A DNA stretch of 64,000 nt from Streptomyces sp. PH10-H1 (GTDB lineage: Bacteria > Actinomycetota > Actinomycetes > Streptomycetales > Streptomycetaceae), in contig NZ_JASISZ010000036.1 in assembly GCF_030063355.1 (NCBI RefSeq), positions 1 through 64,000 of the forward strand. Direction: 5' to 3'. Of this stretch, positions 1 through 8,780 are shown in pieces. Below the pieces are notes generated by a model that searched no databases, was not told the DNA's origin, and was given only the letters and a program-made list of their open reading frames with translations. The position numbers and the translations under genes were made by a program. Position 1 is the first letter of the stretch. The number at the start of each line of letters is the position of its first letter.

Positions 1-1
1 C

Positions 2-1222
2 ACCGGGCGCGCCGCTGCCGACACCCACGCCGCCCGCGAGGCGCTCGGCCTCGCCGAGCGGGAACGCGACCGCCGCACCGTCCAGCGGCACGAGGCGCTC
101 AGCCGCGCCGCCGCCAGAACCTCGCGGCGCGAGGAACTCGACGAGCAGTACGAGCGGCTCGGCGGGCAGCTGCGGCGGGCGCGCGGCACCTTCGTCACCG
201 TGGCCGACCGCAGGGCGCAACTGACCTGGCGGGTGGGGCTGCTGGCCACGGCCGCGCAGGCCGTCGACCGGGAGCACGACGGCGCCCAGCGCCTGAAGGA
301 GGCCGACGCGGCGCTGTCCGACGCCGCGTTCCGCGCGGGCTTCGACACCCCCGGGGACGCGGCCCGCGCGCTGTACGCGCCCGACCGGCGGCTGCGCCTG
401 GAGCGCCTCGTGGCGCAATGGCGTGACGAGGAGGCGGCGGTCGCCGCCGACCTGGCCGGGCCGGGACTCGCGGCGGCCGCCGCCCTGCCGCCCGCCGATC
501 CCGCGCGGGCGCGGGCGGCCGTCGACGCCACGACGGGCCGGCTGCGCGAGGCCGCTGCCGCGCACGCCGCGGCCGGAACCCGTAGCGCCGACCTCGACCG
601 GCTGGGGGCGCAGGTCGCCGCGAAGGCCGCCGAACTCGCCCCGGCCCGCGCCGAGTACGCCCGCATCCGGCGGCTGGCGGACCTGTCGGCCGGCACCTCC
701 ACCGAGAACCAGCTGAAGATGGAGCTGGAGACGTACGTCCTGGCCGCCCGTCTCGAGCAGGTCGCCGCGGCCGCCAGCGTCCGGCTGCAGCGCATGTCGT
801 CGGGCCGGTACACCCTCGTCCACAGCGACGCCAGGTCGGCGGGCCGCTCCCGGTCCGGTCTCGGTCTGATGGCCGTCGACGCCTGGACGGGCACCGAGCG
901 GGACACCGCGACGCTGTCGGGCGGCGAGACGTTCTCCGCCTCGCTGGCGCTGGCGCTCGGCCTCGCGGATGTGGTCACCGACGAGGCGGGCGGCACGCGC
1001 CTGGACACGCTCTTCATCGACGAGGGCTTCGGCAGCCTCGACGAGCAGACCCTGGACGAGGTCCTCGACGTGCTGGACGCCCTGCGGGAACGGGACCGCG
1101 CCGTCGGCATCGTCAGCCATGTCGCCGACCTGCGGCAGCGGATCCCTGCGCAGTTGCGGGTCGTGAAGGGACAGTCGGGCTCCACGGTGGCGCAGGGCGG
1201 CGGCGCCCGCGTCACAAAGTGA
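2..1222 (+). CDS. sbcC: SbcC-type nuclease ATPase subunit, C-terminal part (5' end outside window)
   Basis: This is the C-terminal 406 residues of an SMC/Rad50-like ATPase; the frame is open from base 2, so the start lies upstream. A long Ala/Arg/Glu-rich coiled-coil region (to about base 700) leads into the C-terminal ATPase lobe. That lobe has the ABC signature LSGGE (about 914-928), Walker B LFIDEGFG followed by the D-loop SLDEQTL (about 1009-1050), and a switch His in IVSHV. SbcC pairs with the nuclease SbcD to cut hairpins and protein-blocked DNA ends; sbcD would be expected upstream. The N-terminal Walker A lobe is not in the window. A short basic tail ends the protein. The next gene is convergent, its 3' end overlapping by 11 bases. 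Confidence 0.9.
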   Translation, partial: TGRAAADTHAAREALGLAERERDRRTVQRHEALSRAAARTSRREELDEQYERLGGQLRRARGTFVTVADRRAQLTWRVGLLATAAQAVDREHDGAQRLKEADAALSDAAFRAGFDTPGDAARALYAPDRRLRLERLVAQWRDEEAAVAADLAGPGLAAAAALPPADPARARAAVDATTGRLREAAAAHAAAGTRSADLDRLGAQVAAKAAELAPARAEYARIRRLADLSAGTSTENQLKMELETYVLAARLEQVAAAASVRLQRMSSGRYTLVHSDARSAGRSRSGLGLMAVDAWTGTERDTATLSGGETFSASLALALGLADVVTDEAGGTRLDTLFIDEGFGSLDEQTLDEVLDVLDALRERDRAVGIVSHVADLRQRIPAQLRVVKGQSGSTVAQGGGARVTK

Positions 1223-1658
1223 GCGGGCGGCGGGACAGCGGGGAGGAGTAGACGACACTGGTGGTGACCGAGCCCAGGCCCGAGATCCGGCCTGCGGTCT
1301 CCTCCAGGTGCCGCATCGAGCGGGCCGCCACCTTCATCACGAAGCAGTCGTCGCCCGTGACGTGGTGCGCCTCCAGGATCTCGGGCGTCGACGCCAGCAG
1401 GTCGTGGAACGGCTTGTAGTTGCCGGTCGGATAGCGCAGCCGCACCAGGGCCAGGATCGGCAGGCCGATCCGGTCGTGGTCGATGACCGCGGAATAGCCG
1501 GTGATCACTCCGGTCTCCTCCAGGCGGCGGACCCGCTCGGTGACGGCGCTGGGCGACATGGAGACGGCACGTGCCAGGTCGGCGTAACTGGCCCGGCCGT
1601 CGTGCTGCAGGGCTTCCAGGATGCGCCAGTCGGTTGTGTCGAGGGATTCAGTGGCCAT
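1212..1658 (-). CDS. Lrp/AsnC family transcriptional regulator
   Basis: A 148-residue Lrp/AsnC regulator. It has an N-terminal winged HTH (LDTTDWRILEALQHDGRASY, then the recognition helix around MSPSAVTERVRRLEETG) and a C-terminal RAM/ligand domain with the usual hydrophobic strands (ILALVRLRY, DDCFVMKVAA). I start it at the ATG at 1658 (MATESLD), where family similarity begins, and not at the upstream in-frame ATG. No Shine-Dalgarno precedes this ATG; a TATTCA hexamer ends 6 bases upstream, so the mRNA may be leaderless. It is divergent from a rhodanese gene with about 94 bases between them, so control of that gene, or of itself, by a sulfur amino acid ligand is a reasonable guess. Confidence 0.9.
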   Translation of the reverse strand: MATESLDTTDWRILEALQHDGRASYADLARAVSMSPSAVTERVRRLEETGVITGYSAVIDHDRIGLPILALVRLRYPTGNYKPFHDLLASTPEILEAHHVTGDDCFVMKVAARSMRHLEETAGRISGLGSVTTSVVYSSPLSRRPLTL

Positions 1659-1752
1659 GACTGATGAATAGCAGGGGAAAACCCGGCCGGGCAAGAAGAT
1701 CGCCGGGGAATCTCACTTCCGGGCCGGGACCGGGTTCCGTAGATTTCCAGCC

Positions 1753-2232
1753 ATGACAAAGATGATCGTTTCTGAGAACCCCGTCCTCCGCGTCCCGCCG
1801 GCCACGCCCGCGGCGGCGGCCGCCTACTTCGGCGCCAGCCTCGCCTTCCACGCCGATGTCTCCGACGTCGCGGCCGGTCTGCAGGCCGAGAACCCCGGGT
1901 TCGTCGTGGTCGACTCGCGTAGCACCGAATCGTGGGACCAGGGCCATGTGCCCGGCGCGGTGCACCTGCCGACCGCCCAGATCCCGCAGCTCGCCGCGGA
2001 ATTCCTGGACCGTGAGGTCCCGGTGGTCGTGTACTGCTGGGGCCCCGGCTGCAACGGCGCGACCCGCGCCGCGTACGCCCTGGCCGGACTGGGCTACCAG
2101 GTCAAGGAGATGCTCGGCGGTATGGAGTACTGGATCCGTGAGGGCTTCGCCTTCGAGACCTTCGAGGGCACCGAGCAGCGCGACGCGGACCTGCTCACCG
2201 CTCCGGTCGGCGCCGACGACTGCGGCTGCTGA
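1753..2232 (+). CDS. Rhodanese-like domain protein
   Basis: A 159-residue single-domain rhodanese, so a likely sulfurtransferase or persulfide carrier. The CH2A-like strand VVVDSRSTESWDQGHVPGAVHLP is followed by the active-site loop YCWGPGCNGAT. In that loop the Cys after VVVY is the expected catalytic residue, and a second Cys lies five residues on. The C-terminus carries three further residues of interest, DDCGC, a possible second redox or metal site. No ribosome-binding site is visible; TAGATT ends 7 bases before the ATG, consistent with leaderless translation. It is divergent from an Lrp/AsnC regulator, which probably controls it. The physiological substrate cannot be read from the sequence. 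Confidence 0.85.
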   Translation: MTKMIVSENPVLRVPPATPAAAAAYFGASLAFHADVSDVAAGLQAENPGFVVVDSRSTESWDQGHVPGAVHLPTAQIPQLAAEFLDREVPVVVYCWGPGCNGATRAAYALAGLGYQVKEMLGGMEYWIREGFAFETFEGTEQRDADLLTAPVGADDCGC

Positions 2233-2275
2233 ACGGATCCGACGGCAGAGGGGGTTGCGGCCGGTACCGGGGGAC

Positions 2276-2803
2276 TCAGGCCGTCGGGCCGGCCAGTTCG
2301 AAGGCGCGCAGTTCCCCGCGGTCCGCGACGCGGGTGAAGCCCGCCCGTTCCAGCACCCGCTGGGACGGGAGGTTCTCCGGGTCGGTGGTCGCCAGGAGGG
2401 TCCGGACGCCGGGCCGGCCGAGCGCCCACTCCACCAGTACCCGGAGCGCGTCGGTGGCCCAGCCGGCGCCCCGGGCGGACACCGACAGGTCGTAGCCGAT
2501 CTCGGCCACGCCCTCGGAGGGCGGCCCGTGGAAGCCGATGCCGCCGAGCGCGACCCCGTCCTCGGACCGCTGTATCGCGAACACTCCCCACCCGGGCCGG
2601 TACATCCCCGCCACGCCCGCCGTGACGGTCATCCCGGCGGCGCCGATCGTGCCCTCACCGGGTATGCCGTCGATCCAGACGAGCTCGGCGGGCTTGCCCT
2701 CGGCCAGCAGCGCGCAGTCGGCGGGCAGTTGCTCGCGCAGCGTCACCCGCCCGGAGTCGAGCACCAGCCGGCCGTCGTCGTCGTGGGAGACACGCAGGGT
2801 CAT
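2276..2803 (-). CDS. GNAT family N-acetyltransferase (RimJ/RimL-like)
   Basis: A 175-residue GNAT enzyme. N-terminal strands (GRLVLDSGRVTLREQLPAD) lead to the acetyl-CoA-binding motif A region (EIGYDLSVSARGAGWATDAL) and motif B (TTDPENLPSQRVLERAGFTRV). The ENxxSxRVLERxGF signature is typical of RimJ/RimL and of ribosomal or small-molecule acetyltransferases. I chose the ATG at 2803 (MTLRVSH); an in-frame ATG 30 bases upstream would add a non-conserved leader. It lies 58 bases downstream of an ATP-grasp remnant on the same strand and may once have been in its transcript. The acceptor substrate is unknown. Confidence 0.85.
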   Translation of the reverse strand: MTLRVSHDDDGRLVLDSGRVTLREQLPADCALLAEGKPAELVWIDGIPGEGTIGAAGMTVTAGVAGMYRPGWGVFAIQRSEDGVALGGIGFHGPPSEGVAEIGYDLSVSARGAGWATDALRVLVEWALGRPGVRTLLATTDPENLPSQRVLERAGFTRVADRGELRAFELAGPTA

Positions 2804-2861
2804 GGATCGGAACCGTCCTGTCGAAGAAGGCAAAGGAGCTGCAGAATACCTCCCGCGGACC

Positions 2862-3258
2862 TCAGCCGGAGCTGAGTTCCCTGATCAGCCCGGCCGGGTC
2901 CGTCCCCTGCGGCAGGTCGCTGACCTGCCCGTCCCCAACCTCGACCACCCGCCACCGCCCATCGGTCCGCAACGCCAGATCGGTCGTGACGAACCGGCAG
3001 CCGAGCGCGGCCACCAGCGGCCGTACGCGGTCCGGTTCCGGGGATCATCCAGCCGCGGTACCAGGCGGGTCCCGCGCCGCGCGGGACCCGGCCGACGACG
3101 GCCGCCGGATCCCCGGCGAGCAGCGCGTCGTGGTCGAGCAGCGCGACCGTGATGCCCAGGTCACGCGCGGCCTGCGCCTCGAGTGCGAAGTGCGGGTCGG
3201 GACGCCGCGGATTCAGCGGATCCGCGCAGAAGATGCAGAAGATGATGGTGGCCCCCAT
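2862..3258 (-). pseudogene. ATP-grasp domain protein remnant with internal deletion
   Basis: The first about 70 residues (MGATIIFCIFCADPLNPRRP through a GPAWYRGWMIP motif) match the N-terminus of an ATP-grasp protein of the DUF4343/R2K kind. Reading on in that frame gives Arg/Gly-rich noise. Changing frame near 3045 gives PDRVRPLVAALG, then FVTTDLALRTDGRWRVVEVGDGQVS and a stop at 2862. This is the recognisable C-terminal end of such a protein, including the ExGDGQVS segment that normally holds catalytic metal ligands. The complete family has a central nucleotide-binding region of well over 100 residues, which is absent here. So two ends are joined out of frame by a large deletion and the gene cannot make a working enzyme. 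Confidence 0.8.
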
Positions 3259-3325
3259 ACGGGCAGCCTAGACCGGCCCCGGTGCGCGAAAGCATCGGGT
3301 GGCCCGCGGGCCCGCGAACCCGCAT

Positions 3326-3353
3326 GGCGGCCGGGCCCCGGGGCCCGGCCGCC
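3326..3353 (-). terminator. Hairpin terminator downstream of the DUF885 gene
   Basis: A perfect 14+14 base self-complementary GC sequence lies 8 bases beyond the stop codon of the DUF885 gene. There is no T tract, as is common for actinobacterial terminators. Confidence 0.65.
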
Positions 3354-3361
3354 GGGAAGTG

Positions 3362-5044
3362 CTACAGGGCGGAGAGTTCGGTGACCAGGTCGTCGAGGCC
3401 GAGGGAGCCCTGGGAGAGGGCGGCCATGTGCCAGGCCTTGGCGTCGAAGGCTTCGCCGTGGGCCTTGCGGGCGGCCTCACGGCCGGTCAGCCAGGCGCGC
3501 TCGCCGAGCTTGTAGCCGATGGCCTGGCCGGGCATGCCCAGGTAGCGGATCAGCTCGCTGTCGACGAAGTCGGCGGGGCGGCCGCTGTGCATGCCGAAGA
3601 ACTCCCGGCCCAGCTCCGGCGTCCAGCGCTCGCCGGGGTGGAAGGGGGAGTCGGCGGGGATCTCCAGCTCCAGGTGCATGCCGATGTCGACGATGATCCG
3701 GGTCGACCTCATCATCTGCGCGTCGAGGTAGCCCAGCCGGCGCTCGGGATCGGTGAGGAAGCCCAGTTCGTCCATGAGCCGCTCGGCGTACAGCGCCCAG
3801 CCCTCGGCGTTGGCGCTGACCATGCCGACGGTCGCCTGGTAGCGCGACAGGGTGTCGGCCACATGTGCCCACTGCGCGAGCTGCAGATGATGGCCGGGCA
3901 CGCCCTCGTGGTACCAGGTGGAGACCAGGTCGTAGACGGGGAAGCTGGTCTTGCCCATCGTCGGCAGCCAGGTGGTGCCGGGACGGGAGAAGTCCTCCGA
4001 CGGCTGCAGGTAGTAGGGGGCCGCGGCGCCGCCGGGCGGGGCGATCCGCGACTCGACGCGCTTGACACGGTCGGCCAGTTCGAAGTGGGTGCCGTCCAGG
4101 GCCTCGATGGCCTCGTCCATCAGCGCCTGGAGCCAGCTCCTGACCTCCTCGACCCCTTCGATGTGGGTGCCGTGCTTGTCCAGGTGCGACAGCGCCTCCC
4201 AAGGGGTCGCGCCGGGCAGGATCTTGGCGGCTTCGGTCTTCATCTCGCCGTGGATGCGGTGGTATTCGGACCAGCCGTAGGCGTAGGCCTCGTCGAGGTC
4301 GAGGTCGGTGCCGTTCCAGTACCGCGACCAGCGGGCGTAGCGCTCGCGGCCGACGGTTTCGGGGGCGCCCTCGACGCTCGGCGCGTAGCTGTCACGCAGC
4401 CAGTCGCGCAGTTGGGTGACGGCGTCGGTGGCCGTGGCGGCCGCGGCGTCGAGCTCGCCGCGCAGCTCCTCGGGGCCGCCCGCGGTGAAGTCCGCGAACC
4501 AGCTGCTGTGGGTGCCGATCCACTCCGCCATCTGGCCGATGACGGTCGTCACTTGGAGGGGACCGGCGGGCAGCTTGCGGTCGATGCCCTCGGCGAGCGA
4601 GGCGCGATAGCTCTCCAGCGCCGCCGGGACGGCACGCAGCCGGGCGGCGATCGCGGTCCAGTCCTCGGTGGTCTCGGCCGGAGTGACGGTGAAGACCTCG
4701 CGCACCACATGCAGGGGCGAATGGATGTTGCTGACCACGCGCAGCCCTTCGGACGCCTCGTGCACGGCGAGTTCGGCGTTGAGGCGCTCCCGCAGCAACC
4801 GGGCGCAGCGCCGCTCCGCTTCACTGTCCGCGCCCGGCCTCGCCTCGGCCTCCGTCAGCCGGTCGAGGGTGGCGCGGGCCAGGTCGGCGAGCGCCCGCGT
4901 TCCGGCGGGGGAGAAGTCCGGCAGAAGGGCATTGCACTGCGCCAGGCCGAGGTAGGTACCCATGATCGGGTCGAGTTCGATGAGGTGGTCGACGTAGGTG
5001 TCGGCGACCTCGCGGGGCAGGGGGCTGCTGGTGAAATTGGACAT
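3362..5044 (-). CDS. DUF885 family protein, probable metal-dependent peptidase/hydrolase
   Basis: A 560-residue DUF885 protein of full family length. The N-terminus begins with MSNFTSSPLPREVADTYVD. The central region is helical. Near residue 370 lies the zinc-binding motif WYHEGVPGHHLQLAQ (HExxxGHH, an HExxH-like site), then SANAEGWALYAERLM, whose Glu is a likely third ligand. These are the hallmarks of DUF885, a family related to M32/M3-like metallopeptidases, some of which are carboxypeptidases or dipeptidases. I start at the ATG at 5044; the in-frame ATG 90 bases upstream would run into the promoter of the neighbouring Lrp gene. No signal peptide is seen, so it is probably cytoplasmic. A strong hairpin follows the stop. 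Confidence 0.9.
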   Translation of the reverse strand: MSNFTSSPLPREVADTYVDHLIELDPIMGTYLGLAQCNALLPDFSPAGTRALADLARATLDRLTEAEARPGADSEAERRCARLLRERLNAELAVHEASEGLRVVSNIHSPLHVVREVFTVTPAETTEDWTAIAARLRAVPAALESYRASLAEGIDRKLPAGPLQVTTVIGQMAEWIGTHSSWFADFTAGGPEELRGELDAAAATATDAVTQLRDWLRDSYAPSVEGAPETVGRERYARWSRYWNGTDLDLDEAYAYGWSEYHRIHGEMKTEAAKILPGATPWEALSHLDKHGTHIEGVEEVRSWLQALMDEAIEALDGTHFELADRVKRVESRIAPPGGAAAPYYLQPSEDFSRPGTTWLPTMGKTSFPVYDLVSTWYHEGVPGHHLQLAQWAHVADTLSRYQATVGMVSANAEGWALYAERLMDELGFLTDPERRLGYLDAQMMRSTRIIVDIGMHLELEIPADSPFHPGERWTPELGREFFGMHSGRPADFVDSELIRYLGMPGQAIGYKLGERAWLTGREAARKAHGEAFDAKAWHMAALSQGSLGLDDLVTELSAL

Positions 5045-5091
5045 GCGGCCATCCTCGTACGGATGGGCCGCCGCGTCATCATTCTTACTGG

Positions 5092-5574
5092 TTACGTGCC
5101 TGACATGGGAGGCAGCAGGGGGCCGCAGTCCCATTGCTGGAAGATCAGCCGGGTCTCCACCCGGGCGACCTCGGGGCGGGAGGTGAACTCGTCGATCACC
5201 AGCCGCTGCAGGTCGGCGGTACCGGTCACCGCGACATGGACGAGGTAGTCGTCAGGTCCGGTGAGGTGGAACAGCGCCCGCGACTCGGGGAGGGAGCGGA
5301 TCCGTGCGACGAACGGGCTGATCAGTTCCCTTCGGTGCGGCCGTACCTGCACCGACAGCAGGGCCTCCAGACCGCGCCCGAGCTTGGCCGGATCCAGCCG
5401 CAGCTCGTGCCCGAGGATCACTCCGGTGCGGCGCAGCCGTGCCACCCGGTCCAGGCAGGTGGACGGGGCGACGCCGACCGCCGCCGCGAGGTCGCGATTG
5501 GTGGTCCGGGAATCGTTCTGCAGAAGGCGGAGAATGTCGAGATCGATCGGATCCAGGATGATGGAATCGGTCAT
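5092..5574 (-). CDS. Lrp/AsnC family transcriptional regulator
   Basis: A 160-residue Lrp/AsnC protein with an N-terminal HTH (DPIDLDILRLLQNDSRTTNR, recognition helix VAPSTCLDRVARLRRTG) and a C-terminal RAM domain (LLSVQVRPH, DDYLVHVAV). The start is the ATG at 5574. TACATT ends 6 bases before it and there is no Shine-Dalgarno, suggesting a leaderless mRNA. It is divergent from a trans-sulfuration enzyme gene, 59 bases away. The arrangement resembles the mdeR/mdeA pair of pseudomonads, in which an Lrp-type protein activates methionine gamma-lyase, so it is probably the local regulator of the neighbouring enzyme. Confidence 0.9.
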   Translation of the reverse strand: MTDSIILDPIDLDILRLLQNDSRTTNRDLAAAVGVAPSTCLDRVARLRRTGVILGHELRLDPAKLGRGLEALLSVQVRPHRRELISPFVARIRSLPESRALFHLTGPDDYLVHVAVTGTADLQRLVIDEFTSRPEVARVETRLIFQQWDCGPLLPPMSGT

Positions 5575-5633
5575 CGGCCGAATGTAACACGGGAGGCAAT
5601 CGAACATGACCGCTGATTATTCAGGATCGGGGC

Positions 5634-6806
5634 ATGGAGAACCCAGCTGTGATAACGCCCCGCTCATTGGCCACCGAAGCGGTGCACGCCGGCCGCGAAG
5701 ACCTCGCGGGACTCGGTGTGCATGCCGTGCCCCTGGACCTGTCCACCACCTATCCGTCGTACGACAGCCGCGGTGAGGCCGCCCGGCTCGACGCGTTCGC
5801 GGCCACCGGCGCCCGGCTGGAGGGCCCGCCCGTCTACGGCCGGCTGGACAATCCGACCGTCAGCCGTTTCGAGACCGCGCTGGCCCGGCTGGAAGGCACC
5901 CAGGACGCGGTCGCCGTCGCCAGCGGCATGGCGGCGCTGAGTGCCTGCCTGCTGGCGCGCGGCTCCCTGGGGCTGCGCCATGTCGTCGCGGTGCGCCCGC
6001 TGTACGGGTGCAGCGACCATCTGCTGTCCGGCGGGCTGCTGGGCACCGAGGTGACCTGGGTGGACCCGGCGGGCATCGCCGCCGCGATCCGGCCCGACAC
6101 CGGTCTGGTACTGGTCGAGACCCCCGCCAATCCCACCCTGGCCGAACTCGACCTGCGCGCGATCGCGCACGCCTGCGGGACGGTGCCGCTGCTCGCGGAC
6201 AACACCTTCGCCACGCCCGTCCTGCAGCGCCCCGTCCAACTGGGCGCGAGCGTTGTGCTGCACAGTGCGACGAAGTACCTCGGCGGTCACGGCGATGTGC
6301 TCGGCGGGGTGGTGGCCTGCGACGAGGAGTTCGCCCGGCGGCTGCGCCAGGTCCGGTTCGCCACCGGCGGCGTGCTGCATCCGCTGGCCGGCTATCTGCT
6401 GCTGAGGGGACTGTCGACGCTGCCGGTGCGGATGCGGGCGGCCTCGCAGAGCGCCGCGCTGCTCGCCGGGCGGCTGGCCGACGATCCGCGGGTGGCGGCG
6501 GTCCACTACCCGCGGATCGGCGGGGCCATGGTCGCGTTCGAGGTGTGCGGCGACCCGCACGAGGTGATCGCCGCGGTACGGCTGATCACCCCGGCCGTCA
6601 GCCTCGGCAGTGTCGACACCCTCATCCAGCACCCCGCCTCGATCAGCCACCGCATCGTGGACGAGCGGGACCGCCGGTCGGCGGGAGTCAGCGACCGGCT
6701 GCTGCGGATGTCGGTCGGGCTGGAGGACGTCGAGGACCTGTGGCACGACCTCGACGGGGCGCTGCGGGCCGCGGCCCGCACCCCTGCGGTCACTTCCGGC
6801 TCGTGA
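5634..6806 (+). CDS. Trans-sulfuration family PLP enzyme (cystathionine/methionine gamma-lyase-like)
   Basis: A 390-residue Cys/Met-metabolism PLP enzyme (aspartate aminotransferase fold type I). Visible landmarks are the cofactor loop ASGMAALSA, the tyrosine-bearing VYGRLDNPT segment that contacts the neighbouring subunit's PLP phosphate, and ADNTFATP. The PLP lysine is near residue 214 in HSATKYLGGHGD, and SLGSVDTLIQHPAS in the C-terminal domain is typical of gamma-lyases and methionine gamma-lyases. An upstream AGGA gives a plausible ribosome site. Its Lrp neighbour suggests amino-acid-responsive expression. Methionine gamma-lyase, cystathionine gamma-lyase or homocysteine lyase activity cannot be separated by eye. 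The 3' end overlaps the next, convergent gene by 17 bases. Confidence 0.85.
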   Translation: MENPAVITPRSLATEAVHAGREDLAGLGVHAVPLDLSTTYPSYDSRGEAARLDAFAATGARLEGPPVYGRLDNPTVSRFETALARLEGTQDAVAVASGMAALSACLLARGSLGLRHVVAVRPLYGCSDHLLSGGLLGTEVTWVDPAGIAAAIRPDTGLVLVETPANPTLAELDLRAIAHACGTVPLLADNTFATPVLQRPVQLGASVVLHSATKYLGGHGDVLGGVVACDEEFARRLRQVRFATGGVLHPLAGYLLLRGLSTLPVRMRAASQSAALLAGRLADDPRVAAVHYPRIGGAMVAFEVCGDPHEVIAAVRLITPAVSLGSVDTLIQHPASISHRIVDERDRRSAGVSDRLLRMSVGLEDVEDLWHDLDGALRAAARTPAVTSGS

Positions 6807-8124
6807 CCACGGCCGGGGAGGGCACTTCCGACGCCGACAGCGACGCGGTGATGACCAGCGTGCCGTCCTCGACCTGGTAGTCCAGCGGGAGTCCCAGATC
6901 GCGCATGGTCGCCACCATGCCGGTGTTGGTCGCCTGGGTGACGGCGTAGACGCTGCCCCGGCCCGCCTCGACGGCGAGGCCGACGAGCTTGCGCAGCAGT
7001 TCCGTCCCGATGCCGCGCCGCTGCCAGTCGTCCTCGACCAGCAGGGCGACCTCGTTCTCGTCCCCGTCCCACAGCAGGTGCGCGAGCGCGACCAGCCGGC
7101 CCGACGCCGTCTCGACGGCCAGCGTCCGGCCGAAGCGCGGGCTGAGCAGATGGGTCAGATAGCGGTCCGCGTCGGGAACCGGGCCGTGGTAGCGCTGCGC
7201 GAGGGTCGCGGGGGAGCAGCGCTCGTGCATGGCGCGGGCGGCGGGCAGATCCTCGGGTCCTGCCCGGCGGATCGTGATCTCGTTGCCCTCCGGCAGCGTC
7301 AGCACGTCCTTGCTGTCGGGCATCCGCACGCCCAGCCGCGCGTCGAGCTCCACCAGCGCGCGGGCGCGGGCGAACTCGGTCGGGGTGAACGGCAGATAGG
7401 CCCGCTCGACGGTGATCGTGCCGCTGGACGGGTCGCGCAGCCGCATCACCGTGTCCGTCAGGGAGTCCTCCGGCGGCGCCGAGCCGTCCTTGGCGGCCGG
7501 GACCGAGCGGATCGTGCACCGGCCGAAGAGCTGGCGCAGGGCGAGCGGCAGCTCCGCGGCGTCCAGGGCGGTGCGGGTGGCGAGCGTCAGCATCCGGGTG
7601 GGGGTGTCCACCAGATCGTGGGCGTCGGCACGCTCCGTCCAGGTGTCGCGTCCGCCGGCCGCCCTGACGGCCTCGGCCAGCGCGGTGGCCGGCACCGAGG
7701 CGGGTGCCCGCAGCAGGAACTCGTCCACCGTGCCGTCGGCCAGCGGATGCGTCTGCAGCGTCAGGATGGCGACGCCCGCGTCGGCCAGTGCCATGCATAC
7801 CGCACCGAGGCTCCCGGGGGTGTCCCGCACGGTGGTGCGCATCCGCCACAGGGCCGCCGTGCCCGGCTCTGTCGCGCCGGCCGCGGGGGCCGGGCCGGGA
7901 GGCGAATGGCTGTGGCGGCGTGCCCACCATGTGTGGAATCCGGCCGTCGCCAGCAGTGCGGCGGCCGAGGCGACCAGCAGCACGGGCCCGTCCGGGCCGT
8001 GCGCCACCAGATTGGCCAGCAGGTCGGCGGTGGCCAACGCAGTGAACAGCGCGGCGAGTTCGACCAGGTCGTGCCGCCAGTGGTGGCGGCGGGAACGGTT
8101 CTTCGCAGGAGTCAACTGAGGCAT
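6790..8124 (-). CDS. Membrane-anchored ACT-like/GNAT acetyltransferase
   Basis: A 444-residue multidomain protein. The N-terminus has two hydrophobic segments (about residues 20-65, including DLVELAALFTALATADLLAN and LLVASAAALLATAGFHTWWA), so it is probably membrane-attached. Next comes an ACT-like regulatory domain (about 90-165: TTVRDTPGSLGAVCMALADA). A long middle part follows, and then a C-terminal GNAT domain (about 280-430) with motif A around LVEDDWQRRGIGTELLRKLV, the RxxGIG acetyl-CoA loop. The ACT-GNAT join suggests amino-acid-regulated acetylation, as in actinobacterial protein lysine acetyltransferases, but the acceptor is unknown. The start is the ATG at 8124. Confidence 0.8.
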   Translation of the reverse strand: MPQLTPAKNRSRRHHWRHDLVELAALFTALATADLLANLVAHGPDGPVLLVASAAALLATAGFHTWWARRHSHSPPGPAPAAGATEPGTAALWRMRTTVRDTPGSLGAVCMALADAGVAILTLQTHPLADGTVDEFLLRAPASVPATALAEAVRAAGGRDTWTERADAHDLVDTPTRMLTLATRTALDAAELPLALRQLFGRCTIRSVPAAKDGSAPPEDSLTDTVMRLRDPSSGTITVERAYLPFTPTEFARARALVELDARLGVRMPDSKDVLTLPEGNEITIRRAGPEDLPAARAMHERCSPATLAQRYHGPVPDADRYLTHLLSPRFGRTLAVETASGRLVALAHLLWDGDENEVALLVEDDWQRRGIGTELLRKLVGLAVEAGRGSVYAVTQATNTGMVATMRDLGLPLDYQVEDGTLVITASLSASEVPSPAVVTSRK

Positions 8125-8213
8125 GAGAACACCATGTCGAACGCGTGTTGCGTGATCACGAACGTTCTATGACCGGTGGGTTAAGGGTGGTTCCTGGTGG
8201 TTAATTTGCGCTT

Positions 8214-8780
8214 TCAACTGGTTTGCCGCCCGCCGGCCGCTGACGGTCGTCGGTCACCGCCCGCCAGCCGCCGCAGCACGCGGCCGCACCTGCGCGCGTA
8301 GGCCCGTTGCAGGGCGCGGCCCAGCGGACCCGACGCGCGCATGTACCAGCTCGCCGACCGGCTGAACGCCGTCACGCTCAGCCACGCCGAACCGTCCGGC
8401 AGGCGTTCGACGATGAAGGACTCCTCGCCGCACTCCGGGTGGCCGGCCAGGGTCCCGTACGCGAAACCGGTCCGCTCCTCGTCCCGTACGGTCCACACCA
8501 CCTCGCAGGGCGCCCGGAGCCGCAGCCGTCCGATGCCCAGGCCGACCACGACCCGAACCCCGGGCGCGGCCTCCGGCGCGGTCGCGTCCATCGTCACGCC
8601 CATGGCACGGTGCATCCGCCACTCCAGGACCGCACGCCCTGCCGTCTCCACCAGCCGGGGACCGCTGCCCAGCCGGGTGCGGACCCGGAAGTAGTGGTAG
8701 CCGGGAGGCGGCGACCCGGCGATGTGCCGGGTCGCACCCACCTCCGCGTACGTGAAGGGGGCGGAGCGCTGCGAGGACAT
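8214..8780 (-). CDS. DUF1990 family protein
   Basis: A 188-residue DUF1990 protein. Conserved family landmarks are FTYAEVGATR near the start, GYHYFRVRTRLG, the WRMHRAMG helix, GFAYGTLAGHPECGEESFIVE, and ITAFSR-like SVTAFSRSASWYMR. The fold is SRPBCC-like and no reaction is established. The ATG at 8780 is the start, since similarity begins there. This codon overlaps, on the opposite strand, the ATG at 8779 of the divergent reading frame, so the two starts share two bases and there is no intergenic space for separate promoters. Confidence 0.85.
   Translation of the reverse strand: MSSQRSAPFTYAEVGATRHIAGSPPPGYHYFRVRTRLGSGPRLVETAGRAVLEWRMHRAMGVTMDATAPEAAPGVRVVVGLGIGRLRLRAPCEVVWTVRDEERTGFAYGTLAGHPECGEESFIVERLPDGSAWLSVTAFSRSASWYMRASGPLGRALQRAYARRCGRVLRRLAGGDRRPSAAGGRQTS

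Noticed and set aside
3299-5248. Long open plus-strand frame opposite the DUF885 gene
   Set aside because: It is Gly/Val/Gln-rich mirror sequence of a clearly conserved minus-strand gene; long antisense frames are expected at this GC content.
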